DNA of 64,000 nt, taken from the NCBI GenBank assembly GCA_020631735.1, contig CM036201.1, positions 77,152,087-77,216,086 of the forward strand, written 5' to 3'. Origin of the DNA: Saccharum officinarum. Lineage: Eukaryota; Streptophyta; Magnoliopsida; Poales; Poaceae. Of the stretch, positions 11,857-23,556 are shown piece after piece (within the stretch, counting starts at the first letter, position 1; each line of letters begins with the position of its first letter). The notes beneath the pieces are model-generated. The model did no database searches. It worked only from the letters and a program-made list of their open reading frames with translations, and was not told the DNA's origin. Made by a program: the position numbers and the translations under genes.

Positions 11857-14328
11857 TCAACCGCCAAAAACTAATCTAAGGATCTGACGGGGAACAGACG
11901 GAGTCGAGTCGGGTGCCGAGGAGCGCGTAGTAATCACAAACTGAGAAGTGTCTCCCTCGGACTCGGAGCTATCAGGCTGACCCTCTGAAGAAGCACGCGG
12001 CTGTGAAGCGGTCTGGGTCTGATCAACAGGAACAGGTACTGCCGAAGTAGCAACAAGTGGAGCAGTCTCTGTGACCTGAGCCTGAAGAGAGCCAAAAGCT
12101 GGGGATCTGTCGAGGCAACGGACGAAGGAACTGTCTCTGTAGTGCCTGTCCCTGTCACAGGAAGAAAAGCTGCCTCTGAAGCTGAACACCCTGATGAAGT
12201 AGCAAAGTGGTGTGCGAGGGCGTCGGCTGACCAGTCAACTCGCTATATGTGGCACTCAGATCAATGAAAGGTGTGCCGGTCAACATGTGAGGGCGAGGCT
12301 GGTCTGAAGGAGTAAACCCCGTCTGAATGGGCGTGTAGCTCGGGGACTGGAACGACTGAGGAACCTGCAGCTGTGGAGAGGTGAACTGAAAGCTCGGCTG
12401 ATCCTGACTTGAAGGTCCACTGAAAGGTAAAGCTGAAGTCAGGATAGATGCAGGTGGAGGAACCCCAACTGTGACTAGGTGACGCAGGAGATCCAAGTAC
12501 TGCTGCTGGCTAGCTGCACTCTGTCGCTGCATCTCATACTGCTGACGCTGCATCTCGACTTGTTGGCGCTGTATCTCAAGCTGCTGTCTCTGGAACTCGT
12601 CCTGTCGAGCCTGTATCTGTGCAAACGCAGCAGCTGTATCCTGAGCCTGTCTCTGCAGCTGAAGCTCCTGTCGCTCCTGTGCCTGGGTCAGCCTCTCAAG
12701 AATAGCCACCATGGCTGGGTCTGAGCGGGAGGCTGAACCAGAGCCACCGGCCTCGTGGTCGTGAGGCCGAGGAGACCGATACCTGGGGATGGGCTGATAA
12801 TCCTCGTCAGTGCTGTCGGAAGCCTCATCCTCAGCTATATCAGCGGGCTGAGCATCTAGATCTGCAAGTTCTGCCTCAGCAAGACCCTGTACGGTCGCAT
12901 CCTGCTCAGCCGCTGTCTCAGGCACCTCAGGTCTCTCTCTCTCTGTCCTGGCACAGGGACCTGCTCTCTCGTAACTGAAGCCCATAACTGACGAATATCA
13001 TACTCAGAAAAACAGTAGTAGTTTCAGTTATCTCAGCACTAATCTCTGAAGGCAGCTCAAGTGCAGATCTGATGATGAAGCAAATCCAATGAGCATAGGG
13101 CAGCTGACGGTGTCCCTTGAAGCCTTCTGCCAGGGTGTCCTCCATCTCACTGACCATAAGATCCCAAATGTCAAAAGGTGTCTGTGAGAGAAGGTGGTGA
13201 ACTACCCATAGCTGCATTCTGGTCAGTCCCTCTCTGTAACCAAGCCTGGGAAGAAGAGTACGCCTGACAATAGCATCCAGGACTCGGGCAAGTGGTGTCA
13301 AACTGGCAGGTGTGCGACGAGACCCTTCGCCAAAAGGCTCACGGAAGCAGGGTCGGATCAGATCTGTAGGTGGCACAGTACCGCCATGAGGGCGTCTAGG
13401 TGGAGCTGTCTGACCGAAACAGAGCTGGTGAATCTTCGTGTCTGAAGCTGGGAGTCTGAGAATCTCCCGCACTCTTGTGCTATACAGTCTGCGGTCGCGG
13501 CCTCTGAATGCAAAGTGTATGAACTCATGGGCTGGATCAATCCATAATGAAGCATAGAACTCCCTAACCCAAGTGCCGCAGTATGCACCTGTCCGTCCAA
13601 GAAAATCTGACAAGCCTGGTAGATAGGACAGGTGCGGACGAAGCTGCTCACCCACTACCTCAACAAGTGACTCAATGCGACAGACCCTCTGTGGTCAAAA
13701 GCAATGCCACTGTCAACAAGAGCTCTGTAAAAATCCTCCTGTAGAGGAGTATAAAAACCCTCTGAAGCTCTGGAGTCCCTCTGAGGTGGAAACCACCGGC
13801 TGACCTCAACAAATCTCAAACTTTGCACCTGACGTGCAGTAGCACCTCTCAAGTCAAAGTGCTCGACTGGGGGTGAACCTCTAACCCTAGGAGGTGGACG
13901 TCCTCCACGACGCTGGCCCTCTAGCCTGGGAGTCACCTGAGCCCGTGTGCGTGTGGAGCGGCGACGTGTGGAGTCTGAGCTGACTGCTCCTCTGTCCCCT
14001 CTGGAGCCTCTGCAGGTGGATCAACTGACATAGTATCTGCATCCATTGGCACCTCTGTGCCCTCAGTGGTCTCAGTAGTCTCTGTACCAAGCTGTCGTCC
14101 TTCAAGATGAAAGCGACTGTCGCCAATGCGTATACCACTGCTCCTGCCACCTCTCTCAGCTGCATCAGCTGCATCTGCCACTGCCTGAGCTATCTCTGCA
14201 TCAGTAAGAGTCTTCTTCTTCTTTCTAGCCATGATCTTGATGCGCTTTCCACGCGCAACCTCAGACATACGAGGAGGACTGTCGTCCCCATCACCAGGAG
14301 CACCACCAGCATTCTTGCAACGAACCAT
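11857..14328 (-). pseudogene. Env-like extra gene with plant-transposon-protein domain
   Basis: Start ATG at 14328 (MVRCKNAGG...). Coding signal continues through five overlapping frames: 14328-13933, 13936-13655, 13655-12927, 12985-12155 and 12189-11857. Joined conceptually it has a basic N-terminus with a KRIKIMARKKKK stretch, a central part with EFYASLWID and HFAFRGRDRRLYSTRVREIL, and a Gln-rich coiled-coil segment (QRQQVEMQRQQYEMQRQ) before a Ser/Pro-rich tail. The central part resembles the 'putative plant transposon protein' domain found in extra genes of SIRE- and Athila-type elements; its function is unknown. Its place, after RNase H and before the 3' LTR in the same sense, fits an env-like gene. 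I see no clear membrane segment. The frame changes make this copy defective, unless some are introns or sequencing errors. Confidence 0.7.
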
Positions 14329-15130
14329 GCTGTCACACTATCGAAAACCTCTGAAAGATGGTGTACTGACACTCGAGAGGCTTGGCCTCAATCCGTATCC
14401 GCAGGCTTGGCCTCGGATTCAACAACTGAACAGCAGTCACCCCGACACACCGACAAACTCGCTGAAAAGACGGAATAGATGGATCTACTATAAGCAACAT
14501 ATATGATCGTACGAAACCCTAGAGATAGCAAGCATATAAGATAAGATGTGAAACGAAACGCGATGGCTACCTCGGATCGACCGGTGTTGAGATGAGATGA
14601 CCTAGGTCGCGAGATTTCCCGAAGCACCGGACGAGCGCTGATTTGCCGAAACAGAAGTCGATTAGGATAACGATAACGAAATTTTGGCAAACCCTAACAC
14701 AAAGATCAAGGATGTGCGAAACAACCTCGGAGCGAAGACGTCGCGCGAAGAACTTTTCGACGACGAACGAAGGAGACGCCGCAGTGCGAACCCTAGGGTT
14801 AGGGCGACGCGCGTGGCCGAAAACCGAGGATGGTCGCGAGGGCAGGGGCGGCCGGAGGTGGTGCTGGTGGAGGAGAGCGCGGCTCGCGGCGGCAGCAGCT
14901 CACGGCGGCGGGGTGGCGGCGCGGCAGCGGCGCGGTGCGGTGGCGGCGCGACAGAGGTGGCGCGCGGGCAGGAGAAGCTGCGGGCGCGCAGAGGCGAAGC
15001 TGCAGGGCGGCGGGCGCAGGCGTGGTGGTGGTCTCCGGCGAGCGGCTGCGGCGAGCTTCCGGCGAGCTAGGGCAAGGTGGCGGCGGATTCGCGAGGTGTA
15101 CGGCGCGGATGAGGAAAAAGAGAACGCGAA
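14329..15130 (-). other. GC-rich leader with telo-box and predicted leader intron
   Basis: Read on the minus strand, this lies between a TATA-like site and the ATG of the env-like gene. It holds a very GC-rich, C-rich block (about 15100-14820), a double telo-box (AACCCTAGGGTTAGGG, plus 14789-14804), then T-rich sequence. A plausible intron runs 14570 to 14351 (donor GAG|GTAGCC, acceptor CATCTTTCAG|AGG), followed after about 22 bases by the ATG at 14328. The look is that of a host-type 5' untranslated region. Long plus-strand open frames here (14643-15149) are composition artefacts. Confidence 0.5.
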
Positions 15131-15480
15131 AGGTTATATGAAGGATTAGATCCGCTCGTCACGCGATGACCGGACGCGGTGGAGGCAGCGTTCGGTCACA
15201 TTCCAGTAAGCTCCTGGAATGACCGGACGCGTCCGATTATCCATGATCGGACGCTGACAGCGTCCGGTTTTGATTTCCTCGGAAAAACGAGACGGATGAC
15301 CGGACGCGGTGGTGGTTACCGGGACCGGACGCGGTGGTCAACAGGGGCGCGTCTGGTGCAGCGTCCAGTCACTAGATCAGGAGATGGTCTTCAGGATGAC
15401 CGGACGCGCTGGTGGTCGCCGGGACCGGACGCGGTGGTGAAGCATCACTGTGTCCGGTGCAGCGTCCGGTCACTGATTTT
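15131..15480 (-). promoter_or_regulatory. Internal palindrome array and TATA-like box
   Basis: Around ten copies of the GACCGGACGCG / CGTCCGGTCAC motif lie between 15167 and 15474, as in the LTRs of this element. On the minus strand they are followed by CATATAACC (plus 15132-15140) about 30 bp downstream. The module sits about 490 bp after the RNase H stop and upstream of the env-like gene. I infer a second, internal promoter. It could instead be an LTR-derived or captured piece without activity. Confidence 0.5.
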
Positions 15481-15965
15481 CGCCCTTCTTCATTCTGATC
15501 TTCGACACGACTTCTCCCAATCAAGTTCCAATTTAAAGAGACACAAATAAACACCAATTGGAACATGATATGAGTGACCTCACTCAAACCCTCAAGTTTC
15601 TCAAAATAGTTTGCCTTAGGCTAATATTATTTTTAGGAAAATAGGCAACAAACACTTGAGGAGCAATGTATGGCCATGCAATAGAGTTTTTGAACCCTTG
15701 GGAGCGTCAAAATGCTCTCTCTATCCATGGACGAACACAGAGGTTGCTCAAAGCTTAACCGAAAAGAAACGACAAAGCAACAAACATGCATATGCAATGC
15801 AAAACAAGTAAGTAAAGCTAGGTTGCTTGTCAAGTTTGATCCACGGTTAGGCTTTTTCACTCCTCCAAAGGAGGGTTATCGTAACCGTGTTAGCCAAGCC
15901 CTAGATGCATTGCGAGTAATTAAACATGGCATATAATACAATGCAATGCAAGGGACAACACAAGC
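15481..15965 (-). other. Spacer between RNase H and the internal module
   Basis: AT-richer non-coding stretch directly downstream of the RNase H stop codon. Short open frames at 15633-15860 (minus) and 15712-15936 (plus) have no recognisable content. Nothing else is seen. Confidence 0.5.
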
Positions 15966-17754
15966 TCATTTTTTAAAATTACTAGAGTCAAGCACATTGA
16001 GTTCACTTCTCAACCTACAAAAGGTAGCTTCATCCAAAGGTTTAGTGAAGATATTCGCTAATTGATTTTCACTTCTTACACCTTCTAGTGAAATGTCATT
16101 TTTAGCAACGTGATCTCTTAGAAAGTGGTGGCGGATATCAATGTGCTTGGTACGAGAGTGTTGTACCGGATTATTTGCAATTTTAACCGCACTTTCATTG
16201 TCACATAAAAGCGGCACCTTTTCAAGAACAACTCCATAGTTTAGGAGGGTTTGTTTCATGTATAAGATTTGTGCACAATAAGCCCCCACGGCAATGTATT
16301 CCGCATCGGCGGTGGACAAAGCCACACTATTTTGCTTTTTAGATGATCATGATACTAAGGATCTCCCAAGCAAATGGCACCCTCCGGATGTGCTTTTTTC
16401 TATCAATTTTGCAACCGGCATAATCCGAATCGGAGTAGCCAACTAGTTGGAATCTAGCTCCTTTGGGGTACCATAGTCCGATGCTTGGAGTATACTTAAG
16501 GTATCTTAGGATTCTTTTTATGACACTTAGGTGAGGTTCTTTAGGGCACGCTTGAAAACGGGCACACATGCACACACTAAACATGATGTCGGGCCTAGAT
16601 GCGGTAAGGTACAATAAGCTACCAATCATAGAACGGTAAAGAGTTTGATCGATTGGTTTACCTCCCTTATCTAGGTCGAGATGTCCATTAGTTGGCATTG
16701 GGGTCTTGATTGGTTTGCATTCTTCCATCTTGAATCTTTTGAGAAAATCCTTGGTATACTTTTCTTGAGAGATAAAGATCCCTTCTCTTATTTGCTTGAC
16801 TTGAAACCCAAGGAAGAATGTTAGCTCACCAATCATTGACATCTCAAACTCTTTTGACATCAATTCACCAAATTCTTTGCAATAGTCTTCATTTGTTGAC
16901 CCGAAGATGATATCATCAACATACACTTGACAAATGAAGATCTCTTCTTTGAATTTCTTGGTGAATAGTGTGGTGTCAACCTTCCCAATAGTGAAGCCCT
17001 TCTCTATGAAGTCCCGGAGGCGCTCATACCACGCTCTAGGGGCTTGCTTGAGCCCATATAGCGCCTTGGACAACCTATAAACATGATTAGGATATCTAGG
17101 GTCTTCAAACCCGGGAGGTTGTTCAACAAAGACTAGTTCATTTATGAAGCCATTTAAGAATGCACTTTTCACATCCATTTGATATAGTTTCATATCATGA
17201 TATGATGCATATGCAAGAAGGATACGGATGGCTTCAAGTCTTGCAACGGGTGCAAAAGTCTCTCCAAAATCAAGACCTTCAACTTGAGAGAACCCTTTTG
17301 CCACTAGTCTTGCCTTGTTTCTTACCACTACCCCTTGATCATCTTGCTTGTTGCGGAACACCCACTTGGTTCCAATGACTCTTGCACCTTTTGGATGCTC
17401 TTCAAGTGTCCACACTTGATTGCGGGTGAAGTTGTTCAATTCTTCATGCATGGCATTCACCCAATCCGAATCTTGAAGAGCTTCTTCTATATTCTTAGGT
17501 TCAAGACAAGAGACAAAGGAGTGATGTTCAACAAAAGAATTAAACTTTTGAGATCGAGTCATTACACCCTTTGTAGGACTCCCTATGATGAGATCTTGTG
17601 GATGTGCTTGAAGTAGAGGTGAGTTTCTTCGATCAACCATTTGAGGAGTAGGATGGGGAGCATCAACATCTTGTGCTTGTGCCTCAGCTTGATGATGAGA
17701 GACATGGGTGTCTTCATTTTCAACTCTCTCATTCTTGTCATCATTTTGAGGCAC
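15966..17754 (-). pseudogene. Copia reverse transcriptase and RNase H
   Basis: Reverse transcriptase spans 17754-16339, with NKARLVAKGFSQ, the AFLNG motif and the catalytic YVDD box (VYVDDIIFGS). RNase H spans 16325-15966 with the ADAEYIA motif and KHIDIRHHFLRD. The two are split because an A run on the coding strand (plus T run 16394-16399) has one base too many; the shifted frame then meets stops. Restoring that frame would still leave one stop near 16350, at a position where this family normally has Trp. A stop at 17779-17781 separates this part from the integrase, which is in the same frame. Confidence 0.88.
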
Positions 17755-17781
17755 ATATGATGAAGATGGTGGATTGACAAT

Positions 17782-19188
17782 TTATACATCGTCTTCATCA
17801 TCTTTAGGCTTGATGTCACCCACCGGCATGTTCTTCATGGCCTCCCTCAATGGTTCATCACCTACATCATCATAATTCTCAATTGCTCCTTGGGAGCCAT
17901 TAGATTTATCAAATTCTACATCATATGTTTCCTCAACCAAACCGGTGGCATGGTTAAATACTCTATATGCTTTGGACTTTAATGAGTAGCCAACAAGAAA
18001 ACCAATATCACAACGTCTTTGGAACTTCCCTAGGTGTTGACGCTTCTTGTAGATGTAGCATTTGCAACCAAACATCCGGAAGAATGAGACGTCCGGCTTC
18101 TTCCCATTTAGCAACTCATAAGGGGTCTTGCAAAGGAATTTTTGTAGGAAGAGGAGATTTGAAGCATAGCATGCGGTGTTGATTGCCTCGGCCCATAATT
18201 TTTCCGGTGTATTGTACTCATCTAGCATTGTTCTTGCAAGAGTGATCAAGGTCCGGTTCTTTCTCTCAACTACACCATTTTGTTGAGGAGTGTAGGTTGA
18301 TGAAACTTCATGCTTGATTCCAATTTCATCACAATAGGCTTCAATGTTGGTGTTGTCAAACTCTTTTCCATTGTCACTTCTAATCTTCTTTATCTTGACT
18401 TCAAATTCATTTTTAGCTCTCTTTGCAAACTTCTTGAAGCAACTTGCCACTTCGGATTTGTCATGAAGGAAGAAGGTCCAAGTGTATCTTGAGAAGTCAT
18501 CCACAATCATAAGACAATAAAGATTTCCACCCAAAATCTTGTAAGTTGTAGGACCAAACAAATCCATGTGTAGAAGTTCTAGTACTCTTGATGTTGACAT
18601 GTAGGCTTTGGTTGGATGAGTGTTTGCAACTTGTTTGCCGGCTTGACATGCACTACAAGGTTTGTCCTTTTCAAATTTTACATCCTTTAAACCTCTCACT
18701 AATTCTTTCTTCAATAGCTTGTTGAGAGTATTCATTCCAACATGAGCAAGCCTCCTATGCCAAAGCCATCCAAGTGTGGTCTTGGTGAACAAACATGTCA
18801 TCAAGTTTGCATCTTCGGAGGTGAAGTCAACAAGATAAAGATTGTTGTATCTAAAGCCCTTGAAAATCACTTGCTTGTCATCTATCTTGGTAACAACCAC
18901 TTCATTTGGACCAAATAAGCATTGGTAGCCAAGATCATAAAGTTGCCCAACGGATAGTAGGTTGAAACTCAATGAAGCAACATAGAGCACATTTGATAGA
19001 GAATGATCATTTGATATTGCAACCTTGCCTATACCCTTAACTTTGCTCTTTGAATTATCCCCAAATGTGATCTTGTCTTGACATACCCTATCCTCTTTAG
19101 GTGAGGTGAACATACGAGGATCACCGGTCATATGTTGTGTGCAACCACTATTAATCACCCAATGAGATCCACCGGTCTTGTAGTTCAC
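17782..19188 (-). pseudogene. Copia protease and integrase
   Basis: Starts within the protease: residues 10-17 read WVINSGCT, where family members have a catalytic Asp (DSG); here it is Asn, a G-to-A change that should abolish cleavage. Next come the GAG-pre-integrase zinc-binding segment (LWHRRLAHVG ... CSACQAGKQ), and the integrase core with its acidic triad visible in LLHMDLFGP, IRSDNGKEFD and GVVERKNRTL. The acidic C-terminal tail leads to a stop at 17779 and, in the same frame, to reverse transcriptase. A frame change and a stop separate it from gag upstream. Confidence 0.88.
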
Positions 19189-19202
19189 CTACACACAAGA
19201 GA

Positions 19203-21542
19203 TCAAGCCTTTTGTTTAGGGACCCAAACTTGAGAGGGACCCTTAACTTTTTCAACTAGTGACTTGGCAACCCAAATTTTCTTTGGCATATTCTTGTTAG
19301 GAGGACCTAAGAACATGACTTTCATCTTTCCACTAGAGTTCTTTCTAAGCATGTAGTGAGCATTGAAAGCAAAGGGTCTAGCATGCTTGGGCAAGGGTTG
19401 TGGTGGTGGAGTTTTGCACTCATAAGCAAAATGACCTTCTTGTCCACACTCAACACATCTCTTTGGCTTGGGCTTTGTCTTGCTTTGTTGTTGTTTGGCC
19501 TTTACCTTCTTTTCTTGATTTGCCAAATAGCCAATGCCACTCCTATCCAACTTCATGACGGTGTTCATGAGTAGCTCACTTTGCAAGTGTTGGCCTCTTA
19601 TGAACTTGCTTAGGCCGGTCTTGAGATGCTCTTTCTCTTGCTTGAGCTTCTTGTTTTCTTCAATGGGTGACTCATTTGAAGCTTGCTTCTCAAGAGCCAT
19701 CAACTTCTTGTTCTCAACTTTAAGCATCTCATTTTCACTCTTGAGCTTGACATACTCATCATAGTCATTGGCCTCAACCACACTCTTACCTTTGCCGCTA
19801 GAGCCTTGCTCAAAGTTCTCAACAATCAAGTCATCACATGATGTAGCTATATCAATCTTAACAATTTGGTTAGTAGCATCATGTGTCTCAAGAGCAAGCT
19901 CATTAGCAACAATAAGAGTATCATAATCAATTTTTAAGGCGGTGTACTCTTCTTTTAGCAAGTTTAGTCTAGTGATGAGTTCACCATGCTTCTTCTCAAT
20001 TTTATCATGTTTATCTCTAAGCTCCTTGTTAGAAGTTTTAAGCTCTTTGAGAGAAGAAGATATAGTTTTATGTTGATCTATGAGCTCATCCCTAGCATTA
20101 TATACACTTTCAAGCTTAGATGAGAGTGATTCATTTTCATGTTGAAGCTCATCATTTTCATTTCTAGTCCTCCTTATGATTTTAGAATATTTATTTAACA
20201 ATTTTACTAGTTCATCATATGAGGGAGCATCATATTCATCATCACTATCACTATCATCATCATCACTATCACTATTTTGTACCTTTCGATCACCCTTTGC
20301 CATAAGGCATAGATGAGTAGTAGAAGATGATGGTGAAGATGGCGGTGAAGGTGGTGATAAAGATATCGGTGAAGATGATGATGGCCCAATCACAAGTGCG
20401 GCGATTTTTTCTTTGTCATTGTCACTTTAATCGTCGGAGAACTCACATGATGATTCAATGTCGGTGAGCCAATCACCAACAATATAGGCCTTGCCTCCCT
20501 TCTTCTTCTTGAAGAAATCTCTTTTCTTGCCATCTTTCTTCTTGTATGGCTTGTTCTTTCTTTTGTCATCTTCTTCATCACTTGAGTCATCTTTCTTGCC
20601 TTTGTACTTGTTCTTGTACTTATCTTTTGGAGGCTTTGGGCATTGATGAGCTAGATGGCCAAGTTCTCCACAATTAAAGCAATCTATTTCAGAGATTGGC
20701 TTCCTTTTGCTACTAGTGAAGAATTTCTTCTTCTTGCTATCGAACTTGATGTCACTCTTATTTAGCTTCTTTAGCATCTTGGTGGTCTTCCTTACCATGA
20801 GTGCAAGTAATTCATCATCAATGTCACTTTCACTAGAGCTTTCTTGCACAATCATGGCTTGGGCCTTCTTCTTTTTCTTTTCATGACTAACTTTGAAGGC
20901 CAAGTCTTTCTTCTTGGAAGATGATGAGCCCTCTTCCGGAGTGATGTGCATGTACATCTCATGTGCGTTGATCTTCCCCAATACTTGAGTTGGTGTTGCG
21001 GTGGAGAGATCACTTTGGTGAAGTACGGTGACAATGTGTCCATACTTCTCAACGGGAAGAACACTTAAGATCCTCCTTGCAACATCCGATTGACTCATTT
21101 TAGTGAGTCCAAGAGCATTTAGATCTTCTACAAGAACATTCAAACGAGTGTACATGTCGTTAGCACTTTCTTTAGAAAGCATCTCAAAAGAGTTAGTTTT
21201 CTTTAATGCAATATGATAGCGTTCCTCACACTCACTCTTAGTTCCCTCTTGGAGAGCACAAAGATTTTCCCACAATTCATGTGCGTTTTTGGCATTTCGC
21301 ACACGATTGAAAATATCTTTGCCTAGAGCCCGGTAGATTGCATTTTTTGCTTTTGCATTCCACCGGTCGTATTTCTCCTCGACACCACTTGGGTTAGCGG
21401 GATCCCTTATAGGAGAAAGCCCTTCGGTTGCGGCTCTAAGGCACCCAACATCTATGGCTTCGAGGTACGCCTCCATACGAATTTTCCAATATGGAAAGTC
21501 GTCTCCCTCAAAAGTGGGAGGTGGTCCTTCCCCATTAGACAT
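19203..21542 (-). pseudogene. Copia gag polyprotein with two zinc knuckles
   Basis: ATG at 21542 (MSNGEGPPPTFEGDDFPYWK), shortly after the primer site. The first part (21542-20427) has the UBN2-type capsid fold signature, a lysine-rich stretch and a CCHC knuckle CFNCGELGHLAHQC. After an in-frame TAA at 20424-20426 the same frame continues (20393-19203) with an acidic run, a long coiled coil and a second knuckle CVECGQEGHFAYEC. Gag proteins of this size with two knuckles fit the SIRE clade. The frame ends at 19203 with VWVPKQKA; pol is in another frame, so gag-pol fusion is disrupted by a base loss near 19205 and a stop in the pol frame near 19192. Confidence 0.87.
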
Positions 21543-21581
21543 CTTGCTCTAGGCGGTAAAGCCTAAATTAGGAGCAACACG

Positions 21582-21593
21582 GCTCTGATACCA
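21582..21593 (-). other. Primer binding site, initiator tRNA-Met type
   Basis: The minus strand reads TGGTATCAGAGC, complementary to the 3' end of plant initiator tRNA-Met, two bases inside the 5' LTR. This is the standard primer site for SIRE and most plant Copia elements. Confidence 0.9.
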
Positions 21594-21595
21594 AT

Positions 21596-23194
21596 TGAAA
21601 GGATCAAGATGCCCAAGAGAGGGGGTGAATTGGGCTTTTCTAAAAATTAATTGCAAGAATTAAATCCTACAAGCCAAACTTCACCCCTAGTGCCTACTTG
21701 TGTTCCTTGTGATTCTACCGATAAAAGTTTTGCACCCTAACTTCCAATCCTAGACTAGCAAGGCAATTCTAGGAAAGTAAACAAGCAATGAAAGTAATGC
21801 AAGAAAGTAAATGCTTGAAAGTAGGGGATAGGAACACGGCGATATTTTACCGAGGTATCGGAGAGTCGCCACTCCCCACTAGTCCTCGTTGGAGCACTCG
21901 CGCAAGGGTGTAGCTCCCCCTTGATCCGCGCAAGGATCAAGTGCTCTCTACGGGTTGATTCTTCGACACTCCGTCGCGGCGAATCACCCAAAACCGCTCA
22001 CAACTTGAGTTGGGTCACCCACAATCTCGTCGGATGATCACCAAACTCCCAATCACCACCAAACCGTCTAGGTGATGGCGATCACCAAGAGTAACAAGCT
22101 AGAACTCTCACTTGACCACAACAAGCCTAATGAGAAGATGGATGCACACTTGCTTGACTCTTGTCACTAGAGAGGATTCTCAAACTTCGATTCGCAAATC
22201 ACTATCCTCACTAGGGCTCTTGCACTTCCTTGCACTCTAAAGGTGTTTCTCAGCTGAACAAATGAGCAAGAGACCTCTAAAAGAGGTGGAGGGGGTGTAT
22301 TTATAGACCCCTCAAACAAATCCAACCGTTACCTTTCGAAACAGCCAGACGCGCACTGACCGGACGCGCCTGTCGAAATGACCGGACGCACCGGTCAGGT
22401 GTAACGGTTGAATAACGGAAACCTGTGCTGAGTGATCGGACGCGCCTATCTGTGATGACCGGACGCGCCGATCAAGGATGATCGGACGCGTCCGATCATG
22501 CAAGAGCTCTCTGGAAAACTGACCTGACGCATCTCCGCGTCCGATCATAGGTGACCGGACGCGTCAGGTCACCACGGGACCTTTCTGGAACATGATCGGA
22601 CACGCCGATCATTTCACAGTCGCGTCCGATTACCCTGTTTACCCTTTGGAACACGTGTCAGACTGACCACCGCGTCCGGTCCTCTCAAGGACCGCGTCCG
22701 GTCAGTCAGCTGAAAGCGCAGTGAAGATTTAGTACTGACCGGACGCGTCCGGTCATAGGTAAATAGCTCAAACGTCTTCTAAACGCGATGCAACTTGAAC
22801 CAAGTTGCTTCTAACTAAACTCTGAGCTTTTCTCGAGCTACCTAGTGCTAAGTATGACAAGTGTACACCACACCTAAACACAAGACTCACCTAGATCAAG
22901 CTACTCGCTCATGCCCCTCTTCATAGTACGGTCAAAGGAAGAAACAAAGATCCTAACGACTATTCCAGATGTATCTCAACACCTTGACATCCGGAACTAA
23001 CCGTGCTTAATCTTATCGTTGATCCTTTGAAAACCGAAACGATTTCCTTCAAGGGACATGAATACCATATCGCTCAAAGCAGTTATCATCTCCATGATCT
23101 AACTTACCAACGTTTCTGCAAAACACATGTTAGTCATGGTAATTATGTGTTGTTATTAATTACCGAAACCAACACCGGGGCCTAGATGCTTTCA
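21596..23194 (-). repeat. Copia 5' LTR (1.6 kb)
   Basis: On the minus strand it begins TGAAAGCATC at 23194 and ends CCTTTCA at 21596. It contains a palindrome array (about 22350-22756) and, 45-60 bp downstream on the coding strand, CTATAAATA (plus 22299-22307). Matches the 3' LTR at 9832-11427. It ends 362 bp from the stop codon of the first WAK gene. Confidence 0.92.
22299..22756 (-). promoter_or_regulatory. 5' LTR palindrome array and TATA box
   Basis: About a dozen degenerate GACCGGACGCGTCCGGTC-type units lie at 22350-22756, then a TAACGG box (plus 22323-22328) and CTATAAATA (22299-22307). The presumed transcription start is some 30 bp further on the minus strand. This is the likely promoter of the retrotransposon. 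Confidence 0.6.
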
Positions 23195-23556
23195 GTGGGA
23201 ACGGTCTAACTGCCCCCATTCTTTATTCGGAAGAAACAGCGTTGATAAGCACAAGAAACTGGAGTACAATTTTGGTTGCATTTAGTGACGCATATAACAC
23301 GTTGACAGTAAGAGTTGTAGCATGAATTTAAATCACAATGGCATTCAGCCTGTATTACGAGTTACAACATGCATGGACGGGGCTACAAGATTAGGACAGG
23401 AAGTGCAACCTCTCAAGTATTGAAATAACAGTGACCATAGGATAGCCCTACACAGACAGTGTGGAAAAGTTGACTGCAGATGCTTCAAAAGAAGCTTCAA
23501 AGGATCAAAGTAATACAACAGGAGAAACAATTTTTAAGTTGGACGGGAGCAGATGA
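23195..23556. other. 3' flank of the first WAK gene
   Basis: Between the Copia 5' LTR and the WAK stop codon. It should hold the WAK 3' untranslated region on the minus strand; no clear poly(A) signal can be singled out. No gene is seen. Confidence 0.5.

Larger units (their letters stand above)
9832..23194 (-). mobile_element. SIRE-type Copia retrotransposon, near full length
   Basis: A minus-strand element of about 13.4 kb. On its coding strand the order is 5' LTR (23194-21596), iMet primer site, gag, protease-integrase, reverse transcriptase, RNase H, a promoter-like module, an env-like extra gene, polypurine tract, and 3' LTR (11427-9832, truncated by the gap). The order integrase before RT defines Copia; the extra gene between RNase H and the 3' LTR is typical of the SIRE/Maximus clade. 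The two LTRs are very similar by eye over about 1.56 kb, suggesting fairly recent insertion. The right target site is GTGGG (23195-23199); the left one is in the gap. Gag and pol carry stops and frameshifts. Confidence 0.9.

Noticed and set aside
14643..15149. 168-codon Arg/Gly-rich plus-strand frame
   Set aside because: It follows the GC-rich leader of the minus-strand env-like gene; low-complexity content, overlapping frames in all phases, no domain.
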